DNA from: Pyrrhoderma lamaoense
Taxonomy: Eukaryota > Basidiomycota > Agaricomycetes > Hymenochaetales > Hymenochaetaceae
Reading direction: 5' to 3'
Assembly: GCA_002794735.1 (NCBI GenBank)
Contig: NBAZ01000003.1
Location: 2,232,001 to 2,296,000 of the forward strand
Length of the DNA: 64,000 nucleotides
Shown here: positions 10,732 through 23,987 of the stretch, piece by piece
Layout: each line of letters begins with the position of its first letter
How positions within the stretch are numbered: the stretch's first letter is position 1
The notes under the pieces: generated by a model
The model's input: only the letters and a program-made list of their open reading frames with translations
The model's database searches: none
What the model was told of the DNA's origin: nothing
Made by a program: the position numbers and the translations under genes

Positions 10732-13700
10732 ATGTTGTATGATTTCGATATCGTACACCCCCTTCCCTCCATCCCCTTGGGAGTTATGACTCTTTTTTGG
10801 TGTTGGGGTTTTGGTCATATTTGGTTTTTTGGTTTTTTTGGCGTTTGGTTTTGAGAAATTTATGTTGATTTGTCTATTGTCTATTGTCTTTACAGGGATA
10901 GTACGCCGAACGCGAACGGTGTTGAACAACAACAACAACAACAACAGGCATGTGAGTACTAGTGTGGATTTGTGGACTCGTGGATTCTGGTGATGGGTTC
11001 TTTGTCCTTTTATTTTCGTTTTTTTCTTTGATCGCCCAGACAGAGAGAGAGAGAGAGAGAGAATATCAAGAAAAACTCCTTTTCTCCTCGTTGGAAAACT
11101 CAAAGTTTCCCCATGTGCTTGTATCATAATTTAATAATCTGTCGTTCTATTACTTCGTGTATACGATGTATAGACACCTCTGCTCTCTGCTCTCTGCTCT
11201 CTGCTCTCTGCTCTCTGCTCTCTGCTCTCTGCTCTCTGCTCTCCCTTTTCATAATGATACACCCGGTCTGTTATCACTACCCCGCTCCCCCGTACTCCGT
11301 ACTCCGTATTCTGCATTCTGTATTTCGTGCATAACAATCAAGCCGTACTTTTTATTACATTTTATTCTATTTCTTTTCGTTGATAGTCCGTTTATCCATC
11401 CCTTTCCCCATCCCTTTCCCTAAACTCCTAATTTCCCTAATCAACTGATTAACTAATTAACTAATTAATCAACTCCCGACGTAGACCAATACGGCTCTTC
11501 GACGCCAACCCAGGCTCAAGCTCAGGCCCAAGGCCAAGCTCAACCCCACGTCCCTGCCCCCGTATCCTCTTCCTCTTCTTCAGACCGAGACAGGCCTTCG
11601 AATACGCATACGCATTCATCGCAGTCTCAGACACAGACACAGGTACAGACACAGACGAGTAACTTGTATACCTATACGACGCCGCCTTTGACGCCTACGT
11701 CTTCCGCTACCGTTCTTGCTACTGGTGCTACTGGCGGTGCTACTGGTTCTGGTGGTATTTCTGGTGCTGGTGGTGCTAATGAAGAACGAAACAGAGATGG
11801 TGGTAGTGGTAATGGGAATGGTGGTAGTGGAGGTGGAGGTAGTAATAATAGTGTGTTCTCGACGCCTGCTCGAGGCTCGGGGTCGGCTGCTCCTCCGCCT
11901 ACCCCTGCGTCTGCGTCTGCTTCTGTGGGTGTTATCGGACACGGACACGGACACGGAAGCGGACTCGGACATTCGTACTCCCTCTCTCACCCCAGCGTTG
12001 GTGCTGGTGTTGGTGTGAGCCCAACGGGAACGGGAACGGGGAAACAGACGTACATGCACCCACATGCACGTGCTATGAGCGCTCAGGTCCCTCTCCCTAT
12101 ACCTGTTCTTGATTCTCCTGTTTCGATTGGAGGTGGTGGTGGGGTAGGGGTGTCGAGGAGATTAGGTATGGGATTGGGGTTGGGACCGGGGTTGGGGATG
12201 GACGGACATGGACATGTCTCTCCTGCTTCTGGTGCTGGTGCTGCTCCAACCGGCTCAGGCTCAGGATCGGGATCTGTATCAGGATCTACTCTGGTACAAA
12301 GCCCTGGACTCGGGGTACTTCGTGGTCATGGCGGTCACGGCCACAGTGGTAGCGGTGGTAGTGGCAGTGGGAGCATCAGTAGCGGGAGTACGAACGGAAG
12401 TGGGGAGAGTATCGACTTGACTGATGCTGATACTGAAGACCTTGTTGTCTATTTTGGACAGAATGTGGATAGGCGTGAGTCTGCGGTTGGGAGTGGTGCT
12501 CGGGACTCTGGGACTGGGGCTGGGACTGGGACTGGATCTGGGAGTGGTGTGAATACTTACGAAGGAGGAGAGAGGTATTTGATTGTGAGTTTTGTGGTAC
12601 CCCTTTCGCCCCCCCTTCTTTCGCCCCCCCCCCCATCTTTTGTTTGAGCTGCCCCTTGGTATGAAGTTTTTACCTATGGTGGATAGGTGATTAGAGGACG
12701 ATTCTTACCACTCGATTTTATATTCAACTTTCTCTCGTCCTCTATCATTATCGATATCAATATTGACAAATTAATCCTTCTCTGTTTTCCCTCCGTACAT
12801 GTGTAGATTTACGGAGTTCCCAAAGACGCAGGTCAGAACGCGATTGAACATGCTTTCCGGGTACGTGTAGATCCCTTTTTTTTTTTCATTCTTTCATTTA
12901 ATTATTGATTCTTCCCTTCCGTATCCACTTTCTTAAAATATCTCTCTTTTATCGCGTTGGGTGCCCTTGAATACACACAATAATGAAAACCCTCAATCAA
13001 CAAAAAAAAAAACGCTCGCACGCCTCTCTCTCTCCCTCCTGCTCCCTGCTCCCTGCTCCCCCCAATTTCCTCTTTCTTGAAACAGCCATGTGATAACACA
13101 AAAGGTGTCTCTTTACGGTTCCTGGGATCCGAAGGGGTTGTGATTCTAGCGTTCTCGGATCCACGGAGTACTGTTAAGGCTGAGAGGTTCGTTAACTCGA
13201 ACGTCTTTTTTGAGAGCGTGAAGTTGCGTACGGAGAGGTGGAATGCGGAACGGTTGCGTCAGGTTCGTAAGATTTAGTATTAAGGAGTTTCTTCCTTGCT
13301 TTTCATTGGTTTTAAAACTGGGTTATTAACTTTAAATATAACATGCACATATACACACACATACATACACACATATATATATATACTTATATAGCTCATG
13401 GGAGAGTCGCAGTTCATTGACGAAGCCGAGGGAGAAGTTGTCATAACTGTAGAAAACGGGAAAATGGCGTCTGATTCACTTCGAGGGATCATTAGTGGCT
13501 TTGGGGAATTACGTTCCTTCACTCGGATAGGAGTGAATCCTCCAAATGCGCAGGTAAGGAAACGAGATCGTGACTCTTTGTATTTTCTATCTTTCTCCTT
13601 GGAGAGTATAGCTGATCCTTTTTTCCCTCTCTCTATCTCTTCTTTTCTCTTTTTCTCTTTTTCTCTTTTCTCCCTATCTCTTTTTGATCGCTGTTCTTAT

Positions 13701-16438
13701 TCTTCTTTTTTTTTAAGGTTTACCTCGCCGAGTATTACGACTCACGAGCTGTTGCCAAAGCTATGGATTCACTTAATAATAGGAGTTTCTTTGGAGTGAA
13801 CATTCGTCTTGTTCCCAAACATGCCGCTTCGATGATGACGACGTCGTCTACTGTTCCGTTTCCTCCTTTACAATTACACTCTGGTAGTGATCAATCCCAG
13901 TCTCAGGGTCATGTCTCTCATTCACAACCGAATTCACCACTCAGTGCTACTAGTGCAGGAGGAGGAGGCAGGCAGTTCTCTTTCCTTCATGACTCGTTCA
14001 GTCCCAGCTCGCCTAGAGGCAACTGTTGTTCCACGGATTACCCTGCAGGTTCATATGTTGATGAAGACAAGTCTAACTCGTCTCCTTTTAATGGGACGCG
14101 TGCGTTGCCGGCGTTGTTGAGTGGCTCTTCACGCCCGACTTCGTCCTCTGGGACGACAGGTCGGAGAATATCGACGGGTTCTGTCTCGGGTGGACATTCT
14201 GCTTTGGGCTTGCCTCTTCATCATACGACGAGTGAACAGGATTTGAGGAGGAAGGCGACGGTTTTGGTGACGGCGGGTAGTAACAGCAGTGGTAGTGGTG
14301 GTGGTGGTGTGAAAGGAACCAACGTTGGGGACGTCCCTGGTGGATTTGACCATATGCGACGAATAAGTGATACGTTCTGCTTTGGTTCACTTAAAAGACA
14401 GACGGAGATACTACAAAATGGGGTAGACAACGCTACTGCTACTGCTACTGGCGGTTATGTGGACGGAGGGAGAAGAGGGATTGTTGGGGGTGTGGATGTA
14501 TCGGAGGATGGGACGTTCGTTCGTACCAATCGTACTCGTAACCGTACCCGTGCTATAAGTGATAGTTCTGCGTCGCCACGTGTTGTATCGCCTTCGGAGT
14601 TCGTGCTTGCTTATGATCTTCCTTCTACACCTGAAAGGATAGCGACGTCAGGGGGGAGATCGTCCTATGATAGTCATGACCATGACGCTGAGGGTGGTGG
14701 TATCAATGCTATGAACAACATGCATGGTATGGGTGTTGGTGTTGGTGGTGCTGGTGGGATGAATGAAATGAACCATGGTTATGTGGAGGATACGACGACT
14801 TCTTTACACCCTTTACCTCACAGTCGTATGCCGACGCTAACGGACTCATCACCAGGTGGACCACATACACCAAGTCCGCCTTTGGGATTTGCGCATCCTC
14901 ATCATCTTCATCACTCTCATCATCATCCGGGAACGATGTATGCTTCCCAAGCGCCATACTATGATCAAACCGGGATGTCTATATCTCCTGGGAATTTGTT
15001 ATCTCCACATTCTCATCAGCATATACAAGGAGGGCATTCACCTGGACATACTGGACACGGCTCCCCCTCGATTTATCTCGGTCCGCCTACGAATAGTCCT
15101 GTTAGTCCTGTCGTGCGTTCACCGTTTTATGCTCCTCCTAGGTTCGGACACGGTGGGACTCAGTCCTCGCCAGGCTATCCTCCTGAAATATGTGTCCCTC
15201 CTCCTCCTCCTCCTTCCCTTCCCCCTCCTCTTCCCGAGTCTATGATGAATCATCTGAGTTTGACACCGATCAATACGCTGAGTCCTATCGACCATTTGGG
15301 ATCACCACCACCACCAGATTACTACGACTATCCACCTATCTCTGCCGTCTCCACCGTCTCCGCTCATAGTCCAAGTAGCGCCACGACGTCTACCCACGGC
15401 CACGGGTGTTTTGCGAACGGGAAAGACCCAGCCGAGAGGAACCAGGTGGATTTGAACAGGATCGCGAATGGTCAGGATACGCGGACGACGGTTATGATTA
15501 AGAATATACCGAATAAGTTGTCTGATAGAGACCTTATTGAGTTTATTGGGAAAGTCTGTCCGAAGAAGTTTGATTTTTTGTATTTGAGGATGGACTTTAA
15601 GAATGGTGAGTTCTCGGAGGGGTTAGTTTTTTATGGGTTTACTGACCTTGTGTCTTTGTTTTATTGCATTTGCTATTTAAAATCACTTTTTTTAGGGTGT
15701 AATGTTGGATATGGTATGTATTACCCTCGCTTTTAGATTCCTTTGGGAGATATTGAACTTATGAACCTGATTGATTACTTGCGTATAGCCTTCGTTAACT
15801 TTATCCACGTACAAGATCTCTTACATTTTGCGCGTATGAAGCTTGGTGTTAAGTGGTGAGTTACCGCCCGCCCGCCCCCTTTTTTTCTTCTCTTTTTGTT
15901 TTCTGTGTCTCTAGATTAGAAACGAGGAGGGGGAGAGGGAGAGCGTATTCTCATCGGATTTGTTTTATTTTTATTAATCGAGAGCATCTATTCCGACTAA
16001 ACGACTCCAACTTTTTTACTTTCTTTTTATAGGAACATGTTCTCCTCTGAGAAAGTTCTCCAGATGTGTTACGCGAATTATCAAGGTAAAGAAGCGCTTA
16101 TTGAGAAGTTTAAGAACTCGTGCGTGATGGATGAGAGGGAATCTTGGAGGCCGAAGATTTTTTATAGTTGTGGACCGAACCAGGGGTTGCCTGAGCCGTT
16201 CCCTGCTCCTTCACATTTTAGGAGGAAGGAGAGGTCTGCGCAGAATAGAGGGGCTTTGTATGCCCCTGGTGGGGGAGAGAGAGACCGGGACAGAGATAGA
16301 GATAGAGAGAGGGATAGGGATAGGGTCACTGTAGGTGCGTCTAGTGGTGGTGGTGGTAGAGGATTACTTGGTCAGGAAGCACCGTTTCGGAGACCGAATC
16401 AGCATCCGCAAAATCTGGCGAGACATGACCAATATTAG
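10309..16438 (+). CDS. mei2: Mei2-like RNA-binding protein (three RRMs)
   Basis: Homolog of fission-yeast Mei2, the RNA-binding switch protein for meiosis. Eleven exons join in phase: 10309-10413, 10570-10622, 10896-10951, 11485-12584, 12807-12860, 13086-13262, 13395-13553, 13718-15605, 15696-15713, 15789-15855, 16033-16438 (1360 codons plus stop). The N-terminal third is disordered: a poly-Gln run, QAQ repeats and long Gly/Ser/His-Gly tracts. RRM1 spans about 12807-13262 (IYGVPKDAGQNAIEHAFR, GVVILAFSDPRSTVKAERF); RRM2 about 13395-13830 (VYLAEYYDSRAVAKAMDSLN). After an approximately 500-residue His/Pro/Ser-rich linker comes the Mei2-specific C-terminal RRM: RTTVMIKNIPNKLSDRDLIE, CNVGYAFVNFIHVQDLLHFA, MKLGVKWNMFSSEKVLQMCY. 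A basic RD-rich tail follows. S. pombe Mei2 is about 750 residues, so this protein is expanded by its disordered regions. Its meiotic role is inferred from the family. Confidence 0.93.
10675..10732 (+). repeat. (CT)n / (CTTT)n microsatellite in Mei2 intron
   Basis: About 20 CT units followed by CTTT units within the intron between Mei2 exons 2 and 3. A (GA)n tract occurs at about 11041-11061 in the next intron. Confidence 0.9.
11178..11243 (+). repeat. Seven-base minisatellite (CTCTGCT)n in Mei2 intron 3
   Basis: About nine tandem copies of a 7-nt unit CTCTGCT inside the intron before exon 4. Short relatives occur at about 13035-13060 (CTCCCTG units) and 17303-17330, so the same motif family has expanded several times around this gene. 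Confidence 0.9.
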
Positions 16439-17040
16439 ACCCGCATGTTTTTTCATTTTTAAATTGTTCTCTTTTCACTCGTATCATCTCTCTCTCTCTC
16501 TCTCTCTCTTCTTTTTTTTTAATACCGAACTTGCATAGACCTGGTTATCTATTTGATCTCGAATCTCAAAAAGAGAGAAAAAAAGGAGGTGGAGGTAGTA
16601 GTGGCTTTTGAAATACCACCTCCCTCCCTCACCTCTGCATTCGGTTTCCTATTTTTCTCGTTTACTTGTTTTTTTTCAAACAAAATTACGATTGTCGGCT
16701 TCGATCCTCAAAAATCAGGCAGGAGTAACCCCGAATCCTAAATCTTGTGCTGACAGTGTTCTATGGTCGATTGGTCACTTTACTAGTTTCGGGAACGTTC
16801 CTCCCTTACTCGCAGCCTCGAATTCTTTTATTTATTTCTTCTCTTTTTCTCCTGCCTCGCAGCTATGAATAATGATATTGTGTTGCCCTAGAGCTTATAG
16901 ACTAGGTCTTTCATAACTCCCTAGTTTAATCCCATTCAAGATATACATAATCTGGCGTCTTTTATTTCTCGCCTTTTCCTTCCCTTCCTCCCGGGTCCCG
17001 AGATTGTTTATCTCCACTTGTAGTTTCTCATGTTCTGTTG

Positions 17041-17075
17041 TCTGTGTTCTGTGTTCTGTGTTCTGTGTTCTGTGT
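17041..17075 (+). repeat. Seven-base minisatellite (TTCTGTG)n
   Basis: Five tandem copies of a TTCTGTG unit about 600 bp downstream of the Mei2 stop. Same period (7 nt) as the CTCTGCT array in Mei2 intron 3 but a different unit. Confidence 0.85.
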
Positions 17076-20000
17076 CGTCAATCTCTCTTAATCCCATTTT
17101 TCTAATAATTCCTTCGGTCCTGTGTTTTTGCTCTAACCCAACTCCGTTCTTCTTTCTTCTTCTTCTCTTCTCATCCTCATCTGATCTAATGTGATATGAT
17201 ATTGACGGACTTTTTCTCAAAAGCAAATCTTATTTGTACTGTACTGACTCTCAAAGTTTTTTTTTTACCAATTTTACAAAGTAATACGTGTTTGTGTGTC
17301 TCTTTGCTCTCTGCTCTCTGCTCTCTCTGTTTGTTTCTCTCTGTGCGTGCGTGTGTTTCCGTGGTTATGGGTTTGTAAACTCAATTTTTTAGAATAGCTG
17401 AATACATACTTTCGTCGTTCGTTCTTACCATTTCGAAAAAAAAGTTCGTGTTTCGCTGAGTCTCAGTCTTCCTTATCTCTTAGTCCCTGGTCTTTAGTCT
17501 TCAATCTTTAGTTTTCGGTACTCGGCCTTTGATTCATCCAACCTCTACTCTTTTCTCTTCTCGTATATGAATATATATGTTACGTGTTATTATACACTTA
17601 TAAACGAAGTTGCGATTGACGATGAGTATGTGTGATTTGTCATAAGTCATATATCATATGTAAGTCTTTACCCTGCTTTCCCTCGTGTAGCTAGGCCACT
17701 CACGGAATTTGTTGTCGTTTTCGTTGTTTGTAGTTTGCAGTTTGCATTTAAAAAGAAAAAGGAAAGGAAAGGAAAGAAATGAAGGAAGGAAGAAACGATG
17801 AAACGATGAAGTATCTCCTTTTCCTTTCTCTCTCTCTCTCTCTCTCTTTTAATTTCGGTGATCCGTTTATACTTCTTTCTCTTCTTGACTTTCGCATCTC
17901 TCGATTATCACGTCGTGAGTATACAGACTAGTTTCTTCTTCTCTTTTATCTTTTTTTCTTTTTCTCCAACCCTCTCAATCAGGTATTGTAACAGTGTGGC
18001 TTGTGACATAATTTGACTACACTTGCTGGTTGCATTGGACAGAATCAGATATATTCGGTCCTGGTACGTATACTTCCTTGTGTGTATGCGTGGTACGAGT
18101 ATGTCGTGGTGGCAATGGGACTAGTGGTAGTTGCAACAACGATTTGAATCGTATACGAAATCTTGTTTCTTCCTTCTATCAGGTGAGATAATAATTGTGA
18201 TGTATAAACTTGGTGTAGTTATTATCACTATCGTTTTTACTTTGGTTAATTTGAATCTATCACCTGTTAATTAGATGTAAGCCTTGGAGCCTTTGTACCC
18301 AATCAAGCTTTTATTATTGGAGGTGGAGTTGGTGGGTCATCGGTAAGCTCTACTGGATGGGAAGTAGGGTGATACGATAAGATGGGATTAAGGGAAGACT
18401 GCAACAAACAAACATGGTATATAATGTCAAGATCCATTTGAAAAGTCGGTTATTAACCCGATATCCAGATATTTTGTATTGAATTAAGAGTACTGATATA
18501 ATCAAAGTAATGTAACCCAAATACTGATGATAATGATGTTACTGATGATTTTCATAACACCTTCCTCCCCCACTCTTCCTCCACCACTTCGTAAACACCA
18601 ACAAACAATATAAAGTTTGTTTGTTTTTTTTGGCGCAAATTAATGAGCGAGCGAAGCCATCCTAGTGAGTAATAAAGTAATATGTTTCGCTGATAAATTG
18701 GGGTTGTAGTAAACCCGTATTCTTTCCGCTGTTCCTGGATTTTTCACCTTCCTTCTCTCCCCGCCCTGGTTTTGGCGAAGTATCTGACGGTTACTTAGAT
18801 ATATAACATATATTATTTTCCCAAAGATTATTAACAAACTTTATAACGAGGGTTTCCTGGGAAATAAGCACTCTTTATACGCAAATGGATATAAGAGCTG
18901 AGTGGATGGGAAGGAGAGGTATGTCAGAGAAGGGTCGGCGCAGACTTCGGCTGGCCACTTCAAAGCTCTTCTACTTCTTCTATATTGATAGACCTAGTTT
19001 TTTTTTCTTCTTTGTCTTCTTTTGCGTAGATATGGACGATACGTACCCGAGCGGCTTCGAAGTTACCCACCCACCCTATCTGGTAATTGATTCACTAGCT
19101 TTCCATACATGTGTAGACCTTGATTGAGATGCGCCTAGGTTCTAGGTCTACGTTGCGGCTGGACCGAGTCGCTTAGAGTCTTGAAACACAGGAAGTAATG
19201 TATGTGTTAGTTAGTTAGCTATCGTATCTAAGAGACGATTGATGATGGTGATGATGATTGATCTTTGTTTGTAGGTATTTATGCCCCAAATATAGGTAAA
19301 TAAATGGACACCTTCAATTTTATTTCGAATTTTGGTTCACCTGTTCTTATCAATGAATTCCTACTAGTCTATCAGAGTCTCTTTCTATAGATGTCTTGAG
19401 TAAAAAGCTTACCTGACAAGCTATCAGGTGTCACGTTACGTTACGTTAAGTACTTGATGGTACTAACGTATGATATAACCAATTTACCATTTTTTTGAAA
19501 GAAAAAATCAGCGTTAGTCTAACAACTAACATCCACAGTGCCTCAGTATGAGTAATACAAAACATATGTATCAATATGATCTAAATCATCTAATGTTGTT
19601 TTATTTAGGTCTTATTATTTTTTGCGTGTGAGAATTTCTACAAAGGCAATCTACTGCTTATCTCCATAGTGTCCGATACGCATATAGTAATGTCCTACAA
19701 CTGTAAGTACCCGTGATCCATCCTCTTTCCTTGTGGAACACATGATATCACGATGTCTGCAGATAGAAAAGGGCTCAACCAGACTTATAGCGACACACGA
19801 CCTTGCGGGGAGAAGGAGGAGTTGCCTCGTTGAAATTTGTTTGTTTGTGTATCCCGGGTACAGTGAATTTCGTATTTTTTCTTACACCTCTCTTCGCTTA
19901 TATGTCGTTCGACTTTATGTGTGTTTGTATTAGTTTTAGTTTTAGATTTCGGAACTGCGGTATGCGGTTTACGGGTCGGCGGGTCGGCGGATCTGGGGAG

Positions 20001-21283
20001 ACGGGTGAGAGGAGGAGGAGGAAGAGTGGATTGGCGATAAAGTTTAATGTGCATATATATAGGTATCTGTCTAGTAATTTGTACAGAGATGCACTAACGT
20101 GTACGTATGTATGTAATGCATAGATCACAGTGATCACAGCTAGCTAAACGTTATAGTGATTATTAAACTGTTGATTACGATGGAAATCAAAGCTAACTAT
20201 ATGAAATGGAAACTTGTGAAAGGATCGAAAGTAAAACATACATGTATCACGGTAAAAATCAGAATTTGAAATCCAAATCCATCTCTTACTCTGAAGTTGA
20301 ACGGTGTGTTTCACTTCCAATACACTCAGAAACACTTGTATACCTTAGCCTATCGGCTCCTCCTCCCCTCTATCCAAGCGAATGAAGTTCGCGTAAAGAG
20401 TCATCAGAGGGAGGAGGGGGAGGGGGAGTTACCCTAAAGTAAGTTGGTTAGACAAACTAATTGTATACATGTACATGTACATGTAAGGATATACTATAAT
20501 CTAGTTGCGCTACACTATCTTTACCCCAATTGCCCCAACTTTTTCAATTCATCTTTTTTTTTCTTTTGAAAGTTATTGGACACAAACACAAACGCCTTTG
20601 CCCGCCTTAAAAGACCATCCTACGGCACCCCACCCCTTAGATCATCGGGGGCGTCGAGGTTCGAGTATATATATGACTTTGTTAGATCTCACAAGCCGAA
20701 ATCTCACAAGGCCCCGAGATCTGGTAACATGTGTGGGAATATCGGATCTTGAGGGCCGGAGGAGAGGGAGGTATGGGTACACTAGTACACAGCTCTCTCG
20801 TAGCCCTGTGTACGTACACGTACATGGACAAATGTATTATTGGTATTGGTATTGGTGTTGATGATGTTAATGAGGTTGATCGAGACCAAGAGTTATGGTT
20901 GCTATTAATACGTCTTTAGTCTATTTCCCGGTTTGAATTGGTTTGGTAAACACATTCTACGAATTTATCTGTCTGTGTTCTAGAGTCGTAGATATTTTTT
21001 ATCTCATTTTTTAGATGCCATTGTTTTTGTTAATGATGGCTCTGTCTCTTCTCTCGGTTCCTTTTTGCTCCGGCGGGAGATGGAGGGAGGAGAGATACAG
21101 TCCAAGTTGTGTATCGGGAGGAAGGAGGGGGCTAGAGATAAAGATAGAAGAACGCATTGATTGATACTGTTTTAATCATAAAGCAGTCGCACTCATGTCC
21201 ATATCCACATCCACATCTTCATATAGCTGATCCTCCCTCCCCTTTCCCCTTTCCTTCCCGCGATAATAATGAGTGGACATTTC

Positions 21284-21308
21284 TATTGTATTGTATTGTA
21301 TTGTATTG
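21284..21308 (+). repeat. (TTGTA)n pentamer repeat
   Basis: Five tandem copies of a TTGTA unit in the gene-poor region. Confidence 0.85.
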
Positions 21309-22667
21309 CATACGTACCTGCGAACTTTTCGGGTGGTCCCGTCTGCAATTGAGTATATGGGGGAGGGGATCCCGCATGGCACTCACTTAATATGCACGCG
21401 TGTGTGAAAGGACCTGATGTAGTTGGTTATTATGATTATGATTATGTTGCTTCAACCTAACTGTTTTTTGCTTTTCTTTTTTTACTTTTATTTTCATTCC
21501 TTATCCCCCATTTTTTTGTTGAAGATGAATAATTACTTTACAGAACTACTTGACGTGGAACATCCGAATTAGAGATATCAACTAAAGAAAGAATCGTATA
21601 TATTTAATAATATGATATGTTTTACCTTCTTTAGCCCCCTCTTTTCTCTCTCCCTCCCCCCTTTTTTTCGCAAAAATGTCAAAAGTTAGTGCTGGGGAGG
21701 GAGGGAGACTAGTGAAGGTTTGAACATACGTCCACGGGTATGTTAGGAATAGAAGGAGATCAAGTAGCGCTTCTTCATGAGGGTGTTTTGGATAGCTCTT
21801 CGCCAAGAACTAATTCTGAGGTTCTGAAGTTCTTAGGTTCTTAGGTTCTTGTTTCCTTCTGGGCGATATCACGTTGGTTGAAGAAGAATACCGGGAAGGG
21901 AGGTGAGTTTCAGAACTCTTTAGGAGGGGAGAAGGGGCTTCTTGACTATTAACACTAGCGTAGTGATTGGCACATATTGATTCGCAAAGAACTTGGAAAA
22001 AGGAGGGAGGGGGGGCTTCGTTTGCTCTTTGGGGTTTTGTTTGTTCAAGGTATCTGATGTACTCACAACATACAACTTAAGTCCGTAGATGTACACACAT
22101 GTATGAGTACAGAGAAGCTACCGCCACCGTCGACAGTCAACATCAATGGGTCATTGTATCAGAAGGGACTTGAGGGGGGTAGGCAAGTATACTGGACTGA
22201 CGTGGGTAACACCGCGTCTAATTAGGCAGATTATGATGGCCTTCCTGTCTAGTTTACGAGATTAATCAAACTTACGATAACCGATGTCGCCGTGATTATT
22301 ATCATTATATCATATCATATATTATGTTCAACTAGTACACGATCTACTTACAAATTCAAGCCATCGGCAATATGCGTCGTATTTGAGATATCCTTGAGAT
22401 CCATTACATGTCGTTGTCAGTTTAAACCCGAATACTAGTAGATAGATATCTTAAGAGTCTACTGGTAGCGTCACTTTGGTATCACATGTACATGTACGTG
22501 TGTATCTTCTCTATATGCTGTCAAGATAGCGCTTATGTCTAAAAGTGGTTATAGGAAAATCAAAAGGAACCCCCCTCTCCCTCTCCGGATGCGAGTGGTA
22601 ATAAAGCACCGGGAGTAAAGCAGACGGGAAAGGAAGCACTATATCGACGGCAGGTAGATGAGAGAGC

Positions 22668-22703
22668 GAAGAAGGAAAGAAGGAAGGAAGGAAGGAAGGA
22701 AGG
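22668..22703 (+). repeat. (GGAA)n tetramer repeat
   Basis: About eight AAGG/GGAA units in tandem in the gene-poor region. Confidence 0.85.
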
Positions 22704-23987
22704 GGCGCGGTAGAAGCACAATATATTTTTCCTATGTGGCTTCGTGTGGATGGGACTGTGTATCGAAGTGCGGGAGAAGATTGATCGTGAATCTTTCATC
22801 AACGTCAGCCTTGTAATTATATACATGGCGGCTTCAGATTACGTTGTGAATAGGAGTCGAATTTATATTTGAGTGATAAATGTGGGTACTTGTGTTTATA
22901 CTTACAACTCAGAAGTAATTATGTAGGAAGCGAAACGAGATGGGATCATAGACAACAGCTGATCGAAGAAAACATGGTCAGATAGGAGCCTTGTTATGCT
23001 TAGCTTGCATACATTGCCGCAGGTGTGAAGGGATAGAGATGAAAAGAAGAGAGATACTGGATGGACGAAGAACAGAAGAAACGCTCGAAACGGGAGTCAA
23101 AAGATAGATGGTAGCAGGCGGTCACTGATGGAGAAGCGTATAGGAAAGACAGAGATACGCTTGGAAGGTTGACTTGGACGAACATCCCATAAAAGGGTGC
23201 GGCTTAATCACAATAAGTTTTCTTTTGGCAGACAGGATCAGCACGAGTTTCATCCCGGAGAGTATGTTCAGAGTTGGATGATTCTTGAAGAAGAAGGATT
23301 CTTTTGTTTATTGTTTTTTTCTTTATTCTTATTTTTTGGTTAGTGTGTCTAGTCTGTGTTTTGTTCTTCTGGATGCGAGAGTGGATGGATGAGGTAAGAG
23401 GATGATGAATAAAAGGATAGTGAGGATGAACCTAGCTATTGAGCCATCGCGTAGGAGAAGCCCGAAACGATCGCGACGACGGGATATTCTGACTAAAATG
23501 GTTAATGAACTCCGCGTTAAAACCCAGATCGTCGCAGGTGCCCGTATATGGAAACGTGATCAAGAGATGAGAGATGAATGATATCAATATTAATGTGGCA
23601 GATTATTACTATCGAGCGCGGAATCTGGATTTGTCGCCTCCTGGAGGACAATTAATGAGTAACAGCAAGCAACGGGTCGATTTCAAACTGAATCTGCCAT
23701 GCATCCGGTTGCCCGAATTGTGCGGCGTCGGGGTCTCGATGGCGGAGGGGGTGTCGAAGAATCGACGAGTTTTATAAAATGTCGACGTCCCGTCGCAGGT
23801 TATGTCTACCCGCCCTCCCTACTGCCTTCCTTCCTTCCTTCCCTCCCCCTTTCCTTCTTTGACCATTGACAATCCAGGCCGTCTCTTTCCTGACATCAAA
23901 AGTCTATCGAACATTCATCCAAGATTGTCCCTGTCAGAAACATTCATCCCTCCTTAATTACAAGGATCCTCAAAAGTCACGTTCAAC

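Larger units (their letters stand above)
16439..23987. other. Gene-poor 7.5-kb region with simple repeats
   Basis: No gene could be supported between the Mei2 stop and the next plus-strand gene, although elsewhere intergenic gaps are mostly under 650 bp. Contents: (TC)n near 16485-16510 and 17827-17848, a 7-nt minisatellite (17041-17075), palindromic TGTACATGTACA-type runs (about 20465-20485, 22485-22500), TTACG repeats (about 19433-19448), (TTGTA)n (21284-21308), (GGAA)n (22668-22703). Exon-like fragments with good splice sites occur at about 18043-18063 and 18275-18342. The last 1-2 kb is presumably the long promoter and 5' leader of the gene starting at 23988. All open frames are short and compositionally random. 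A non-coding RNA or poorly conserved gene cannot be excluded. Confidence 0.55.

Noticed and set aside
16439..23987. Search for mating pheromone genes (short frames ending CaaX) and for transposon terminal repeats
   Set aside because: None of the short frames ends in a convincing CaaX motif, and no transposase, reverse transcriptase or long terminal repeat was seen.
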